A stretch of 64,000 bases of DNA, from assembly GCF_003667345.1 (NCBI RefSeq), contig NZ_RCWF01000009.1:1-64000 (forward strand), in the 5' to 3' direction. This document shows positions 8,866 to 18,894 of the stretch, piece by piece. Below the pieces are notes generated by a model. It searched no databases. It had not been told where the DNA came from and saw nothing but the letters and a program-made list of their open reading frames with translations. A program made the position numbers and the translations under genes. Source of the stretch: Poseidonibacter antarcticus. Its GTDB lineage: Bacteria; Campylobacterota; Campylobacteria; Campylobacterales; Arcobacteraceae. Within the stretch, counting starts at the first letter, position 1, and every line of letters starts with the position of its first letter.

Positions 8866-10065
8866 TTATCTAATTTCACTAACAACTTTAAATGTGTCGT
8901 TTGCAATTACATATTCTTCATTTGTTGGAATAACAAAAATTCTTGAAGTAGAACTATTTGTAGCAATATCTCTTGCATCATGTCTTCTTTTATTATTTTT
9001 TGTTGGGTCTAAATTTAATCCCATACCATCAAGTCCAGAACAAACGATTTCTCTAATTAATGCAGAATTTTCTCCAATTCCACCTGTGAAACATAAAGCA
9101 TCAATACCGTCAAGAGCAGCTACATAACCACCAACATATTTTTTGATATTATATGCAACCATTTCAACAGCTAATCTACATCTATCATCACCATTTTGCA
9201 TACCCTCTAAAACTTCTCTTAAATCAGATGATTTTCCTGAAATTCCTAAGATACCAGATTCTTTATTCATAATATTTAATGCATCATCAATAGATATTTT
9301 TTCTTGAGTCATCATATATTGTAAAGCTCCAGCTCCAACATCACCAGATCTAGTACCCATCATTAAACCTTGAACAGGAGTAAGACCCATAGATGTATCA
9401 ATACATTTACCATCTAATACAGCAGAAACAGAAGAACCATTTCCTAAGTGACAAACAACGATTCTAGTATTATATTTTTTATCTAACATTTGTCTAGCTT
9501 CATTTGAAACAAAGTAATGAGATGTTCCATGGAAACCATATTTTCTAATACCATGTTTTGTATACTGGTCATATGGTAGTGCATACATATAAGCATAATC
9601 AGGCATAGTTTGGTGGAATGCAGTATCAAATACAGCAACATTAGGTTTACCTGGCATTAATTCTTGACAAATTTCCATTCCTAGAATATTTGCAGGATTA
9701 TGTAAAGGTGCTAGAGGAATTAATCTTTTCATTGTTTCAATTACTCTATCTGTTACAAGAACTGAACCTGAAAATTCTTCTCCCCCATGAACAGCTCTAT
9801 GTCCAATAGCATCTATATCATTAATAGAGTCAATAACTTTACCTTCACCTGTAGTTAATGTAGATAAAACAGCTTCAATAGCTTCTTTATGTGTTGGCAT
9901 AGAAACTTCTAATGTTAACTTTTTACCATCATTATATTCATGTTTTAATACACCATCAATACCAATTCTTTCACATAATCCAGAAGCAAAAACTTTTTTA
10001 ATGATTGGATTCATTAATTGATACTTTAAAGATGAACTTCCTGCATTTAAGATAAATACTAACAT
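8866..10065 (-). CDS. ackA: Acetate kinase, copy 1 (with pta)
   Basis: Interconverts acetyl phosphate plus ADP with acetate plus ATP. The 399-residue protein shows the ASKHA-fold motifs LVFILNAGSSSLKY, HRAVHGGE, DTAFHQTMP, FHGTSHYFV, CHLGNGSSV and FTGGIGENS, all intact. AAAAGGA precedes the ATG. It lies 26 bases after pta, so the two form the usual Pta-AckA operon, which can both excrete and take up acetate. It is the most typical of the three kinases and the one genetically tied to pta. Confidence 0.95.
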   Translation of the reverse strand: MLVFILNAGSSSLKYQLMNPIIKKVFASGLCERIGIDGVLKHEYNDGKKLTLEVSMPTHKEAIEAVLSTLTTGEGKVIDSINDIDAIGHRAVHGGEEFSGSVLVTDRVIETMKRLIPLAPLHNPANILGMEICQELMPGKPNVAVFDTAFHQTMPDYAYMYALPYDQYTKHGIRKYGFHGTSHYFVSNEARQMLDKKYNTRIVVCHLGNGSSVSAVLDGKCIDTSMGLTPVQGLMMGTRSGDVGAGALQYMMTQEKISIDDALNIMNKESGILGISGKSSDLREVLEGMQNGDDRCRLAVEMVAYNIKKYVGGYVAALDGIDALCFTGGIGENSALIREIVCSGLDGMGLNLDPTKNNKRRHDARDIATNSSTSRIFVIPTNEEYVIANDTFKVVSEIR

Positions 10066-10091
10066 ATTATTATTCCTTTTATTAAGTTAAA

Positions 10092-11087
10092 TTATTTAAT
10101 TTGTGTTGCTGTAATAGCTACTAAGTTTGCGATATCTTCAATTGAACAACCACGAGAAAGGTCATTTACTGGTTTTGCTAAACCTTGAACAACTGGTCCA
10201 TGGGCTGCAGCACCTGCAAATCTTTGAACTAATTTATATCCAATATTTCCAGATTGTAAATCAGGGAAAACTAAAACATTAGCTTTTCCAGCAACTTCAG
10301 ATCCTGGTGCTTTTTTTGCTCCAATTGCTTCAACTATTGCTGCATCTGCTTGCATTTCCCCATCAAAAGAGAAGTTTACATGTCTATCTTCTAAAATATC
10401 AACTGCATATTGTACTTTATCAACTAGAGGATGATTTGCACTTCCTTTTGTTGAAAATGATAACATAGCAACTCTAGGTTCAAGTCCAACTACACTAGCA
10501 GCAGTTGCTGCAGTTGCACAAGCAATATCAGCTAATTGTTCAGCATTTGGTTCAGGAATTACTGCACAATCTGCAAAAAGAATTAATCCATTATCTCCAA
10601 ATTTACCATCAGCAGTTTCCATAATAAACGCAGATGATACAGTATTAATACCAGGTGCAGTTTTAATTACATGAATAGCAGCTTTTAAAACATCAGCAGT
10701 TGGAGAATTTGAACCTGCAACTAAGCCATCAGCTTCACCAAGTCTTACCATCATACAACCAAAGAATCTAGGTTCAGTAGTCATTATTTCTGTAGCTTCT
10801 TCTTTTGTTAAACCTTTTTTCTTTCTAAGTTCAACTAATTCATTAATATATGTGTCAATATTATCAAATTTTTTAGGATCAATAATTGTTGCACCATCAA
10901 TGTTTGCACCACATTTAATTGCATCTGCTTTAATTGTTTCTTCATTTCCAATCAAAATAACTTTAGCAGTTTTTTCTTCTAAAACTTGTTGTGTAGCTTT
11001 TAGTACTCTTTCGTCTTCTGGTTCTGGAAGAACTATCGTTCTAAGTTGTACCTTTGCTTTCTCTTTAATACTTTCAATTAAACCCAT
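10092..11087 (-). CDS. pta: Phosphate acetyltransferase (short form)
   Basis: Interconverts acetyl-CoA and acetyl phosphate. The 331-residue protein is the single-domain form, without the long N-terminal extension of E. coli Pta. The PTA_PTB core is evident: VLPEPEDERVLKAT at the start, MVRLGEADGLVAGS in the middle, and FPDLQSGNIGYKLVQR near the end. AAAGGA precedes the ATG. The promoter region carries a TATAAT and the 11-bp-period direct repeat described separately, and ackA copy 1 follows in the same operon. Confidence 0.95.
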   Translation of the reverse strand: MGLIESIKEKAKVQLRTIVLPEPEDERVLKATQQVLEEKTAKVILIGNEETIKADAIKCGANIDGATIIDPKKFDNIDTYINELVELRKKKGLTKEEATEIMTTEPRFFGCMMVRLGEADGLVAGSNSPTADVLKAAIHVIKTAPGINTVSSAFIMETADGKFGDNGLILFADCAVIPEPNAEQLADIACATAATAASVVGLEPRVAMLSFSTKGSANHPLVDKVQYAVDILEDRHVNFSFDGEMQADAAIVEAIGAKKAPGSEVAGKANVLVFPDLQSGNIGYKLVQRFAGAAAHGPVVQGLAKPVNDLSRGCSIEDIANLVAITATQIK

Positions 11088-11123
11088 GTAAATTATCCTT
11101 TCTACTTATAACTTAATTTAAAG

Positions 11124-11157
11124 ATTATAGTAAAAAAACATAGCAAAAACATAGCAA
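11124..11157 (-). promoter_or_regulatory. pta promoter: -10 plus 11-bp-period direct repeat
   Basis: On the minus strand TTGCTATGTTTTTGCTAT (11157-11140) contains two GCTAT-type half-sites spaced 11 bp. A TATAAT (11129-11124) begins exactly 10 bp after the second one, so the repeats cover the -35 region. The same arrangement recurs before three other operons here. Binding by an OmpR-family regulator is inferred. Confidence 0.65.
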
Positions 11158-11179
11158 TGTTTTTTATCTTTCATCAGTA

Positions 11180-11227
11180 TATATTGTATATCTTTTTTTA
11201 CAAAAAGTACATAAAATATACAATATA
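11180..11227. repeat. 12-bp inverted repeat in the gap between ackA copy 2 and pta
   Basis: TATATTGTATAT at 11180-11191 is repeated inverted at 11216-11227. It lies upstream of the pta promoter repeat and about 145 bases past the ackA copy 2 stop. It could be an operator or a weak terminator structure. The rest of the 284-base gap holds only A/T-rich DNA. Confidence 0.4.
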
Positions 11228-11371
11228 TTTATAAAATAATAAAGATGTGAATTTTTGTAATAAAATATGTATTTAAAGGCTTTTTAGGATAGTTTTAATT
11301 TGTAGTATGTATAAAAATTGTACATGATGTATAAAAATAAGTGAAAATAATCTTTTTAACAAAAAGCTGTT

Positions 11372-12562
11372 TTAGCCTTTTGTTAATTCATAAGTATCTT
11401 TTGCAATAACTAATTCTTCATTAGTAGGAATTACATAGATTTTTACTTTAGAGTTTTTTGCATTAATTTCTCTACTTTTATCAGATTTAAGTAGATTTTT
11501 TTCTTGATCAATCAAAATACCCATAAATTCTAGTCCAGAACATACTTGTTTTCTAATTAGATCAGCATTTTCTCCAATTCCAGCAGTAAAACAAATTGCA
11601 TCAACTCCTTCTAGTAATCCAGCATAAGAACAAATATATTTTTTAATTCTATTACATAACATTTTTATTGTAACTTGTGCTCTTTGATCATTTTCTAAGG
11701 ATGCTCTTATAACTTCTCTTAAATCTGAACTAATTCCAGAAACTCCTAATATACCTGACTTCTTATTTAAATAATCAATTATTTGATGAGGAGTCATATG
11801 TTTTCTCTCCATTAAATATGGAATTACACCTGCGTCTATATCTCCACATCTAGTACCCATTACTAAACCTTCTAAAGGTGTAAGCCCCATAGATGTAGAA
11901 ATAGATTTACCATCTTTAACAGCACAAACAGATGAACCATTTCCTAGATGACAAACAATAATTCTTGATTTTTCTTTTTTAAGTAATTTAATTGCTTCAT
12001 TCGATACATAATAATGACTAGTTCCATGGAAACCATATTTTCGTAGATGATGTTGAGTATAATCCTCATGTGGTATAGCATATAGATAATTTTCTTCAGG
12101 CATTGTTTGATGAAATGCAGTATCAAATACGGCTACATTAGGAATAGTAGGCATAATTTCTTGACAGATTTTCATACCTAATATATTTGCAGGATTATGT
12201 AAAGGAGCAAGAGGGATAAGGTCTTCAATTTTTTTAATTACATCATCCGTAACAATAACAGATTTATCAAAATATTCTCCACCATGAACAACTCTATGTC
12301 CAATTGCATCAATTTCTTTTATTGAACTAATAACTTTAGTTTCATCATTTGTTAAAATTCTTAAGACTAGTTCTATAGCTTCTTTGTGTGTTGGAATTGG
12401 TAATTCAAAAGTTAATTTTTTATTTTCACCAATTTCGTGTTTTAAAACACCATCAATACCAATTCTTTCTACTAGACCACTAGCTTTTAATTCTCCACTT
12501 TGTGCATTAATTAATTGATATTTTAATGATGATGAACCAGCATTTAATACAAATACTAACAT
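11372..12562 (-). CDS. ackA: Acetate kinase, copy 2
   Basis: A second complete acetate kinase (396 residues) with all catalytic motifs: NAGSSSLKY, HRVVHGGE, DTAFHQTMP, FHGTSHYYV, CHLGNGSSV and FTAGIGENA. It resembles copy 3 more than copy 1, for example in FTAGIGEN and YNYxH-type C-terminal wording. It lies 111 bases after copy 3; that gap contains a 15-base near-palindrome (12633-12647) but no clear terminator, so it may be co-transcribed with the DUF294-exonuclease-ackA genes. Propionate or another short acid as substrate is possible but cannot be read from sequence. Confidence 0.93.
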   Translation of the reverse strand: MLVFVLNAGSSSLKYQLINAQSGELKASGLVERIGIDGVLKHEIGENKKLTFELPIPTHKEAIELVLRILTNDETKVISSIKEIDAIGHRVVHGGEYFDKSVIVTDDVIKKIEDLIPLAPLHNPANILGMKICQEIMPTIPNVAVFDTAFHQTMPEENYLYAIPHEDYTQHHLRKYGFHGTSHYYVSNEAIKLLKKEKSRIIVCHLGNGSSVCAVKDGKSISTSMGLTPLEGLVMGTRCGDIDAGVIPYLMERKHMTPHQIIDYLNKKSGILGVSGISSDLREVIRASLENDQRAQVTIKMLCNRIKKYICSYAGLLEGVDAICFTAGIGENADLIRKQVCSGLEFMGILIDQEKNLLKSDKSREINAKNSKVKIYVIPTNEELVIAKDTYELTKG

Positions 12563-12673
12563 ATAATTTTCCTTTTCTTTTTAAGTACTTAATGCTTTAA
12601 TCTTAAAATTAAATTTATTTTTTATATTAAGCATACTTTATAAGTATAACATATTATCTTAAAACTAAATTTA

Positions 12674-13864
12674 TTATTTTATTAAATTATAAGTATCCTG
12701 AGCAATTACAAATTCTTCATTTGTTGGAATTATAAAAATCTTAGTTTTCGAACTCTTTTTATTTATTTCTCTAGTCAAAGGAAGTAAAAGATTATTCTTT
12801 TCTTTATCTAATTCAATTCCCATAAATTCTAAATTAGCACAAACTTGTTCTCTTATTAAATTAGAATTTTCTCCAATACCAGCTGTAAAACAAATGGCAT
12901 CAGCTCCACCTAATAATCCAGAATAAGCACATAAATATTTTCTAATTCGATTACACATCATATCTATTGTAACTTGCGCTCTTTGATCACCTTCACTAGC
13001 AGCACTTATAATTTCTCTTAAATCAGAACTAATTCCAGAAACTCCCAACATACCTGATTTTTTATTTAGATAATCAATTATTTGATGTGTATCCATTCCT
13101 TTTTTATCCATTAAATATGGAATGACACCAGCATCAATATCTCCACTTCTAGTGCCCATCATTAATCCACCAAGTGGTGTTAATCCCATAGTAGTATTTA
13201 AAGATTTTCCATCTTTCACTGCACAAATAGATGAACCATTTCCTAAGTGACAAACAATAATCTTAGTATTTCTTTTATTACCTAATAATTTAATGGCTTG
13301 TTGAGATACATAATAATGACTAGTACCATGAAATCCATATTTTCTTAAATAATGTTCTGTATAATCTTCATGTGGAACAGGAAATAAAAAATGAACTTCG
13401 GGCATTGTTTGGTGAAATGCTGTATCAAAAACTGCAACATTTGGAGTGTTTGGCATAAGATTTTGACAAATTTGCATACCTAAGATATTTGCAGGATTAT
13501 GTAAGGGTGCAAGAGGAACAAGTTCTTCCATTTTTCTTAATACACTAGGCGTTACAATTACAGATTTATCAAAATATTCTCCACCGTGAGCTACTCTATG
13601 ACCAATTGCTTTAATTTCTTTAATTGAGTCTATTACTTTTGTTTCCGCATGAGTTAATGTGTGTAAAATTAGATTAATAGCTTCTTTATGAGTTGGAATA
13701 GGACATTCAAAAGTTATTTTTTTATTCTCTCCAATTTCATGTTTTAAAATACCATCAATTCCAATTCTTTCAACCAATCCACTAGCTTTTACTTCTGCTG
13801 TTTGTGCATGAATTAATTGATATTTTAATGAAGATGAACCTGCATTTAATACAAATATTAACAT
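12674..13864 (-). CDS. ackA: Acetate kinase, copy 3
   Basis: A third complete acetate kinase of 396 residues, with NAGSSSLKY, HRVAHGGE, DTAFHQTMP, FHGTSHYYV, CHLGNGSSI and FTAGIGENS. Its ATG follows the exonuclease gene by 25 bases, so it belongs to the DUF294-exonuclease operon. Copy 2 comes next. Copies 2 and 3 are evidently a tandem duplication, made before considerable divergence. An acetate-activating role beside an ActP symporter is the natural inference. Confidence 0.93.
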   Translation of the reverse strand: MLIFVLNAGSSSLKYQLIHAQTAEVKASGLVERIGIDGILKHEIGENKKITFECPIPTHKEAINLILHTLTHAETKVIDSIKEIKAIGHRVAHGGEYFDKSVIVTPSVLRKMEELVPLAPLHNPANILGMQICQNLMPNTPNVAVFDTAFHQTMPEVHFLFPVPHEDYTEHYLRKYGFHGTSHYYVSQQAIKLLGNKRNTKIIVCHLGNGSSICAVKDGKSLNTTMGLTPLGGLMMGTRSGDIDAGVIPYLMDKKGMDTHQIIDYLNKKSGMLGVSGISSDLREIISAASEGDQRAQVTIDMMCNRIRKYLCAYSGLLGGADAICFTAGIGENSNLIREQVCANLEFMGIELDKEKNNLLLPLTREINKKSSKTKIFIIPTNEEFVIAQDTYNLIK

Positions 13865-13889
13865 ATAATTTTCCTTTTAATTTTATAAT

Positions 13890-14510
13890 TTATTTTAGTT
13901 TTACTTTTGAAAGATTTCTAAGTTTTACAAAAATCAATGAAGTCATTAATGCATCATTATAAGCATCATGTGTTCCCATCATTGGTATTTGTAAATCATT
14001 CATTATTGTGTTGAATCTTAAATCAATATTTGCTTGAGGTATTCTTTCAATTTTATAATCATAATAAATTGCTGATACTTCATAACATTTATTTGGTAAC
14101 TTAATTCCGATTTTTGGTTTTAGATATTTATTTATCATTGCAATGTCAAATTCTAGAAAATATCCAACTAATGGTCTATTTCCAATGTATTGTATAAAAT
14201 CTTCTATAACATTATCTATGTCTTCTGCTTCTTCCAAATCGCACTCTCTTATATGGTGTATCTTAATCGCATCAACAAGCAGTTTACTCTTTGGTTTTAC
14301 AAATCTAACAAATTTCTTACTTGAAATTATTGTATTATTTTTAATAATAACAGCACCAATTGAGATAATATCATCAATTTTTCTATCTAATCCAGTTGTT
14401 TCACAATCAAAACAAACATATTCATCTTTATGAGGTTTATCAAAAAGATATAAGTATTTATCATATTTTAGATTTTTTTTATTAAAATAATTTGAGATAC
14501 TCTTAAACAT
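13890..14510 (-). CDS. DEDD-family 3'-5' exonuclease (DNA pol III epsilon-like), copy 1
   Basis: A 206-residue exonuclease domain protein. The catalytic DEDDh residues are visible: Asp35 and Glu37 in FDCETTG, an aspartate in VGYFLEFDIAM, and HDAYNDALMT with the final His and Asp. It overlaps the DUF294 gene by eight bases and is translated with it. A near copy stands at 18895. In Pseudomonas a nuclease and a DUF294 protein also accompany actP, so the association is conserved. Its target is unknown; replication proofreading is unlikely given this context. Confidence 0.85.
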   Translation of the reverse strand: MFKSISNYFNKKNLKYDKYLYLFDKPHKDEYVCFDCETTGLDRKIDDIISIGAVIIKNNTIISSKKFVRFVKPKSKLLVDAIKIHHIRECDLEEAEDIDNVIEDFIQYIGNRPLVGYFLEFDIAMINKYLKPKIGIKLPNKCYEVSAIYYDYKIERIPQANIDLRFNTIMNDLQIPMMGTHDAYNDALMTSLIFVKLRNLSKVKLK

Positions 14511-16344
14511 AATTCAACTTAAAATGATATTCTAATTTTTTCTTCAATTTATTTACAATTTTAAAAGAATCTTTTAATAAATCTTTTTCCATTGTATTTA
14601 AATCATTTGGATTAATATAATTGTCCATTTCTTCATTTTTATCTAGTTTCCCTAGATTGGATTTTAATCTTAAACTTGATAAAAAGTTAAATGACATTAT
14701 TAATTCTTGTGCAGTTTCTTCTTCAAATACACCTTTTTTTGTTAATAATTCAATTCTTTTAGCTGTATCTGTTTTAAAAATTTTGTGCTCTAAACATAAA
14801 GATCTAATACTATGCACAATTAAAAAAATACCACCTTTTTTAATATTAAGCTCATTTTCGTGTTTAGTATCTTTCGAATCGAGAACAAAACCATCAAAAA
14901 ACCCTAAAGGAACATCAAAATTTGTGATAACTTTTGCAAAACTTGCATTAAAAGTTTGTGAACTAGCACCAACTTTAAATAGATATTCTTTTAAGTCAAT
15001 AATTAAATCTTCATTTCCTGATACACAATCAGCATCATAGAAAATTGCAGTATTCATTAAATTATCTGGATTTGCTTCGTTTACCCATGAATAAATTAAA
15101 TCTTTAAATTCTGAAGTTTTCTTACACCAATAAGGATTTGAAACCATTATATTTCCTTCACATCTAGGAAAACCAAAATCAACTAATGTTTCAGTGAACA
15201 AATTTGTAAAAGTATATATTATTTCTATGTCTAATTTACAAACATCAGAAATAATTAAAGCATTATCTTGATCAGTTCTTAATATTTGTTCACCTCTTCC
15301 TTCACTTCCCATAACAACTAAACAAGAATTTTCAAATAATTCTTCTGGTGCTAATAATTTGTATAACTTATCTAATAATTTTTTATTTAATTGATTTATT
15401 AACTTTGAGATAAATTCTATTTTTACACCCTTTGCATTTAAGGATTTTATTATTTTAATAAAAGAATGAGATGCGATTTTTAGTTCTTCTACTGTTTCTG
15501 CTTGAACTATTTCATTTGAAACTGAAAAAATGTTTGTTGCAAAAAATGAAGACAAGGAAATTTGATCTAAAATTCCAATAATTTCTTCATCATCATTTTT
15601 TACAACAACTCTTTTTATTCCATATTTTGCCATTACTAATTGTGCATTAAATAAGAAATCATTTTCATTAACATAGATTAAACCTTTTGATGCAATTTTA
15701 ATAACTTTTTCATCAAAGCTCATTCTTTTTAAAATTACTTTTTGTCTGAAATCAGAATCAGTAACAATATAAATTTCACCAGTTTCATCTTTTAAAAGTA
15801 AAGTAGGTACTTTTTCTCTTTTTATAATACTTGCAGCTTCAAAAATAGATTTTTTATAATCAGTAATTATTGCTTTGTGAATTTTTGCATCTTTTACTTT
15901 GGCAATCATAATATTTGCCATTTCTTTATTTTTTTCATTATCAATATTATTATTTAATTTTTGAGAAATAGTTTGAAAGAAGTAACTTTCTAATTCACTA
16001 TTTTTATGTAATGTTTTAATAAATATCTCTTTTGGTAAAGAGTAGCAAATAGTTTCTTCTATTGTATAAAAGCTATTTTTTGAATAATTCTCAATCAACG
16101 AAACTGGATCAAAAATTTCGTTTACAGAGAACAATGAAAGTACTTCTTCATTGTTTTTTTCTTGAACAACACCTTTTAAAATAAAATAAAGATTTGTAGG
16201 ATTAGTTGATTGTTTTTGTATTACTTCATCTTTTTTAAAATATACAATATCAATATTTTGGGCAAATTCTTCCAATTGAACTTTATCTAAATGTTCAAAA
16301 GGATGTATTTTTGTTATAAATGTTTTTTGTTCTAAAATACTCAC
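14503..16344 (-). CDS. cNMP-binding / CBS-pair / DUF294 nucleotidyltransferase-like protein, copy 1
   Basis: A 613-residue cytosolic regulator-like protein. In order: a cyclic-nucleotide-binding-type domain (about 15-135), a CBS pair (about 155-265), a DUF294 nucleotidyltransferase domain with MGSEGRGEQ (345-353) and the acidic pair TDQDN (357-361), and a DUF294 C-terminal domain. The second half resembles GlnD-type uridylyltransferases, and the acidic residues look intact, but no reaction is established. The GTG start follows AAGGGA by seven bases. It precedes an exonuclease gene and lies next to actP, suggesting control of acetate transport or use. Confidence 0.85.
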   Translation of the reverse strand: MSILEQKTFITKIHPFEHLDKVQLEEFAQNIDIVYFKKDEVIQKQSTNPTNLYFILKGVVQEKNNEEVLSLFSVNEIFDPVSLIENYSKNSFYTIEETICYSLPKEIFIKTLHKNSELESYFFQTISQKLNNNIDNEKNKEMANIMIAKVKDAKIHKAIITDYKKSIFEAASIIKREKVPTLLLKDETGEIYIVTDSDFRQKVILKRMSFDEKVIKIASKGLIYVNENDFLFNAQLVMAKYGIKRVVVKNDDEEIIGILDQISLSSFFATNIFSVSNEIVQAETVEELKIASHSFIKIIKSLNAKGVKIEFISKLINQLNKKLLDKLYKLLAPEELFENSCLVVMGSEGRGEQILRTDQDNALIISDVCKLDIEIIYTFTNLFTETLVDFGFPRCEGNIMVSNPYWCKKTSEFKDLIYSWVNEANPDNLMNTAIFYDADCVSGNEDLIIDLKEYLFKVGASSQTFNASFAKVITNFDVPLGFFDGFVLDSKDTKHENELNIKKGGIFLIVHSIRSLCLEHKIFKTDTAKRIELLTKKGVFEEETAQELIMSFNFLSSLRLKSNLGKLDKNEEMDNYINPNDLNTMEKDLLKDSFKIVNKLKKKLEYHFKLNYV

Positions 16345-16432
16345 TAAATTTTCCCTTAAGTTTAGTTACAATAATTATAATTAGAAATTATATATTAATA
16401 TCTATTCAAAATAAGTAGTTTTAATATTATCA

Positions 16433-16449
16433 ATAGCATTAAAATAGCA
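16433..16449 (-). promoter_or_regulatory. 11-bp-period direct repeat upstream of DUF294-exonuclease-ackA operon
   Basis: Plus-strand ATAGCA at 16433 and again at 16444, the same spacing and orientation as at pta, the DUF4212 symporter and eutB. It lies about 90-105 bases before the DUF294 start. Here the hexamer 9-10 bp downstream (TAAAAC) is only a weak -10 match. Confidence 0.55.
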
Positions 16450-16651
16450 AAATAGATAATCTTGAGATATTATACATATATAAAATCGCAAGAAGTTTAT
16501 AATATTAATTTAAATATGTAAAAGATATGTATAATTGTAGATTTGTAACAAAAAGTACTAATATAAATTATTTAATATAATATAAATTATTTATATTTAT
16601 TTAAGATTTTAATGAATATAAATATAAGTAGTAATAATAAGTTTTAATTAT

Positions 16652-16683
16652 ATGTTACCAAAGAGAAAACTCTTTAGTAACAT
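16652..16683 (-). terminator. Terminator of the DUF485-actP operon
   Basis: A 14-bp stem with one mismatch (16652-16665 with 16670-16683) and loop AAAA lie 11 bases past the actP stop. The following tract is A/T-rich rather than a pure T run. Confidence 0.65.
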
Positions 16684-16693
16684 AGTTTATTTT

Positions 16694-18343
16694 TTAATGC
16701 TCAACTGCACCATCTGCACCAATACCAGTTTCTGCTCTGATAAGTTGTGCTTCATATGCATCTCTATCTTGTTTTGCTCTTTCTGAATTATCAGTAATTG
16801 AGAAGAACCAAATACTAATAAATGCAACAGTCACAGAGAATAATGCTGGATATTTATAAGGGAAAATTGCTTCTGCATTTCCTAAAATTTGAACCCATAC
16901 AATTGGTCCTATAATTACAAGAACTACAGCTGTAGTTAATCCCATAATTCCACCAATAAATGCACCTCTTGTTGTTAATTTTGACCAATAAATTGATAAA
17001 AATAAAATAGGGAAGTTTGCTGATGCTGCAATTGCAAAAGCAAGTCCTACCATAAATGCAATATTTTGTTGTTCAAAAGCTATTCCTAGAATAACACCAA
17101 CAATACCAATAACAATAGTAGCTCTTTTTGAAACTTTAATTTCTTGTTCTTCAGTTGCATTTGTATTGATAACAGATGCATAAAGGTCATGAGAAATTGC
17201 ACTTGCCCCTGCTAGTGTAAGTCCAGAAACAACTGCTAAAATCGTAGCAAAAGAAACAGCTGAAATAAATCCTAAGAATATATTTCCACCTACCATATGT
17301 GATAAATGAACTGCTGCCATATTATTTCCACCGAATAATTTACCATCAACAAAGTATTCTGCACCTTCAGGAGAATTTAAAAATACAATTGCTCCTAAAC
17401 CAATAACAGCAATAACTAAGTAGAAATAACCAATAAATCCTGTTGCATAAACAACTGATTTTCTAGCTTCTTTTGCATTCCCAACTGTAAAGAATCTCAT
17501 TAGTACGTGAGGAAGACCAGCTGTTCCTAACATTAATGCAAGACCTAATGAAATTGCAGATATAGGATCAGAAATAAATCCACCAGGAGCCATAATCGCT
17601 TGTCCTTTTGTATGCGTTTCAACAGCTTTAGTTGCTAATGCTTCAAATGAGAATCCATAATGAGAAAGAACAATAAATGCCATAAATGTTACACCAGAAA
17701 GTAATAAAATAGCTTTAATAATTTGAACCCAAGTAGTTGCTAGCATTCCACCAAAAGTTACATATACAATCATCATAATACCAACAAGGATTACTGCATA
17801 TTCATATTCTAAACCAAATAAAACTTGAATAAGTTTTCCTGATCCAACCATTTGTGCAATAAGATATAAAGTAACAACAGCTAATGAACCAAGTGCTGCT
17901 AAAGTTCTAATCTCTTTTTGACCAAGTCTATAAGCTGCAATATCAGCAAAAGTAAATTTACCTAAGTTTCTTAATTTTTCAGCCATTAAGAATAAAATTA
18001 CAGGCCAACCAACTAAGAATCCAACTGCATAAATTAAACCATCATAACCGCTTAGATATACAAGTCCAGAAATACCAAGGAAAGATGCAGCAGACATATA
18101 ATCACCTGCAATTGCCATACCATTTTGGAAACCAGTAATCCCTCCACCAGCTGTATAAAAGTCTGCTGCTGATTTTGTTCTCTTTGCTGCCCAATAAGTA
18201 ATACCTAAAGTACCACCGACAAAAATGAAAAACATAATAATTGCAGGAATATTTAATTCTCTTTTTGTTGCTTCAAATGATGCATCCCCTGCAGCAAAAG
18301 CAGTAATTGCAAAAATAGAAATAAGTGCTAAAATTTTCAACAT
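16694..18343 (-). CDS. actP: Cation/acetate symporter ActP
   Basis: A sodium/solute symporter of the SSS family, 549 residues, the same length as E. coli ActP. It starts with a signal-like helix ending near FAAG and continues with about 13 membrane segments. Conserved stretches include [20 protein letters not shown] and [15 protein letters not shown], which are typical of ActP. It overlaps the DUF485 gene by one base (TAATG), the same pairing as yjcH-actP. The DUF294, exonuclease and acetate kinase genes follow, so acetate is the likely substrate. Confidence 0.92.
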   Translation of the reverse strand: MLKILALISIFAITAFAAGDASFEATKRELNIPAIIMFFIFVGGTLGITYWAAKRTKSAADFYTAGGGITGFQNGMAIAGDYMSAASFLGISGLVYLSGYDGLIYAVGFLVGWPVILFLMAEKLRNLGKFTFADIAAYRLGQKEIRTLAALGSLAVVTLYLIAQMVGSGKLIQVLFGLEYEYAVILVGIMMIVYVTFGGMLATTWVQIIKAILLLSGVTFMAFIVLSHYGFSFEALATKAVETHTKGQAIMAPGGFISDPISAISLGLALMLGTAGLPHVLMRFFTVGNAKEARKSVVYATGFIGYFYLVIAVIGLGAIVFLNSPEGAEYFVDGKLFGGNNMAAVHLSHMVGGNIFLGFISAVSFATILAVVSGLTLAGASAISHDLYASVINTNATEEQEIKVSKRATIVIGIVGVILGIAFEQQNIAFMVGLAFAIAASANFPILFLSIYWSKLTTRGAFIGGIMGLTTAVVLVIIGPIVWVQILGNAEAIFPYKYPALFSVTVAFISIWFFSITDNSERAKQDRDAYEAQLIRAETGIGADGAVEH

Positions 18344-18657
18344 TATAATAAATCCTTTACGTCTTTTTTAATATCGTTTGTCAAGTCTTCAAATTCCCCA
18401 TTTGCTCTTTTAACATAGATTAATGTAGTAATAAAACTAACAATAATAATACCTGCAGCAATTGGAAATGCTATAGTCATAACACCTTCTCCTGTTAACG
18501 TAGCTAAGATACTTGGATCAAATGCAATAGTTAAAATATATGCATAAAATATAACCAAAATAAAAATCGATAGTTTTAATGCAAAACCATTTCTTTTTGT
18601 AGTTAATTCCTTGTACTTAGGATTAGCTTTGATACGTTGTACTAACTCATCTTTCAT
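18343..18657 (-). CDS. DUF485 small membrane protein (YjcH family)
   Basis: A 104-residue protein with two membrane helices (about 27-47 and 59-82) between a basic N-terminus and an acidic-lysine tail. DUF485 proteins are encoded directly before ActP symporters and are thought to assist them. The ATG has a strong AAGGAGG site. Translation is coupled to actP by a one-base overlap. Confidence 0.88.
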   Translation of the reverse strand: MKDELVQRIKANPKYKELTTKRNGFALKLSIFILVIFYAYILTIAFDPSILATLTGEGVMTIAFPIAAGIIIVSFITTLIYVKRANGEFEDLTNDIKKDVKDLL

Positions 18658-18695
18658 TTTCTGCCTCCTTAATTTATTACTATAAATATAAATTG

Positions 18696-18724
18696 TACTA
18701 ATACTTGATAAATAGATATTAGTA
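18696..18724 (-). promoter_or_regulatory. Inverted repeat upstream of DUF485-actP
   Basis: TACTAATA at 18696-18703 and its exact inverse TATTAGTA at 18717-18724 are separated by 13 bases, 39-67 bases before the DUF485 ATG. The length of spacer suggests an operator rather than a hairpin. The 11-bp-period direct repeat seen at the other C2 operons is absent here. Confidence 0.4.
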
Positions 18725-18894
18725 AAAAAGATATTATAATAAATGAATTTTATTATACTTATGTAAAAATTATGTTTAACTATGATTATGACTTTATAGG
18801 TGAATTTTAAGTGTAAATAATTTTATTGTAACTTTTTGAAGCGGTTTTTTTAAGATTATTTTATTTAATTGAGTAATTATTAATCAAGAGATTT

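Larger units (their letters stand above)
16345..16693. other. 349-base intergenic region between actP and the DUF294 gene
   Basis: No open reading frame or RNA gene is visible. It holds the terminator hairpin of actP at 16652-16683, the 11-bp-period direct repeat at 16433-16449, and very A/T-rich DNA with a near-repeat of ATATAAATTATTTA around 16570-16600. Confidence 0.7.

Noticed and set aside
16345-16693. Possible small RNA or phage attachment site in the A/T-rich gap
   Set aside because: Apart from the terminator hairpin and the direct repeat, there is no stable structure and no tRNA or integrase nearby.
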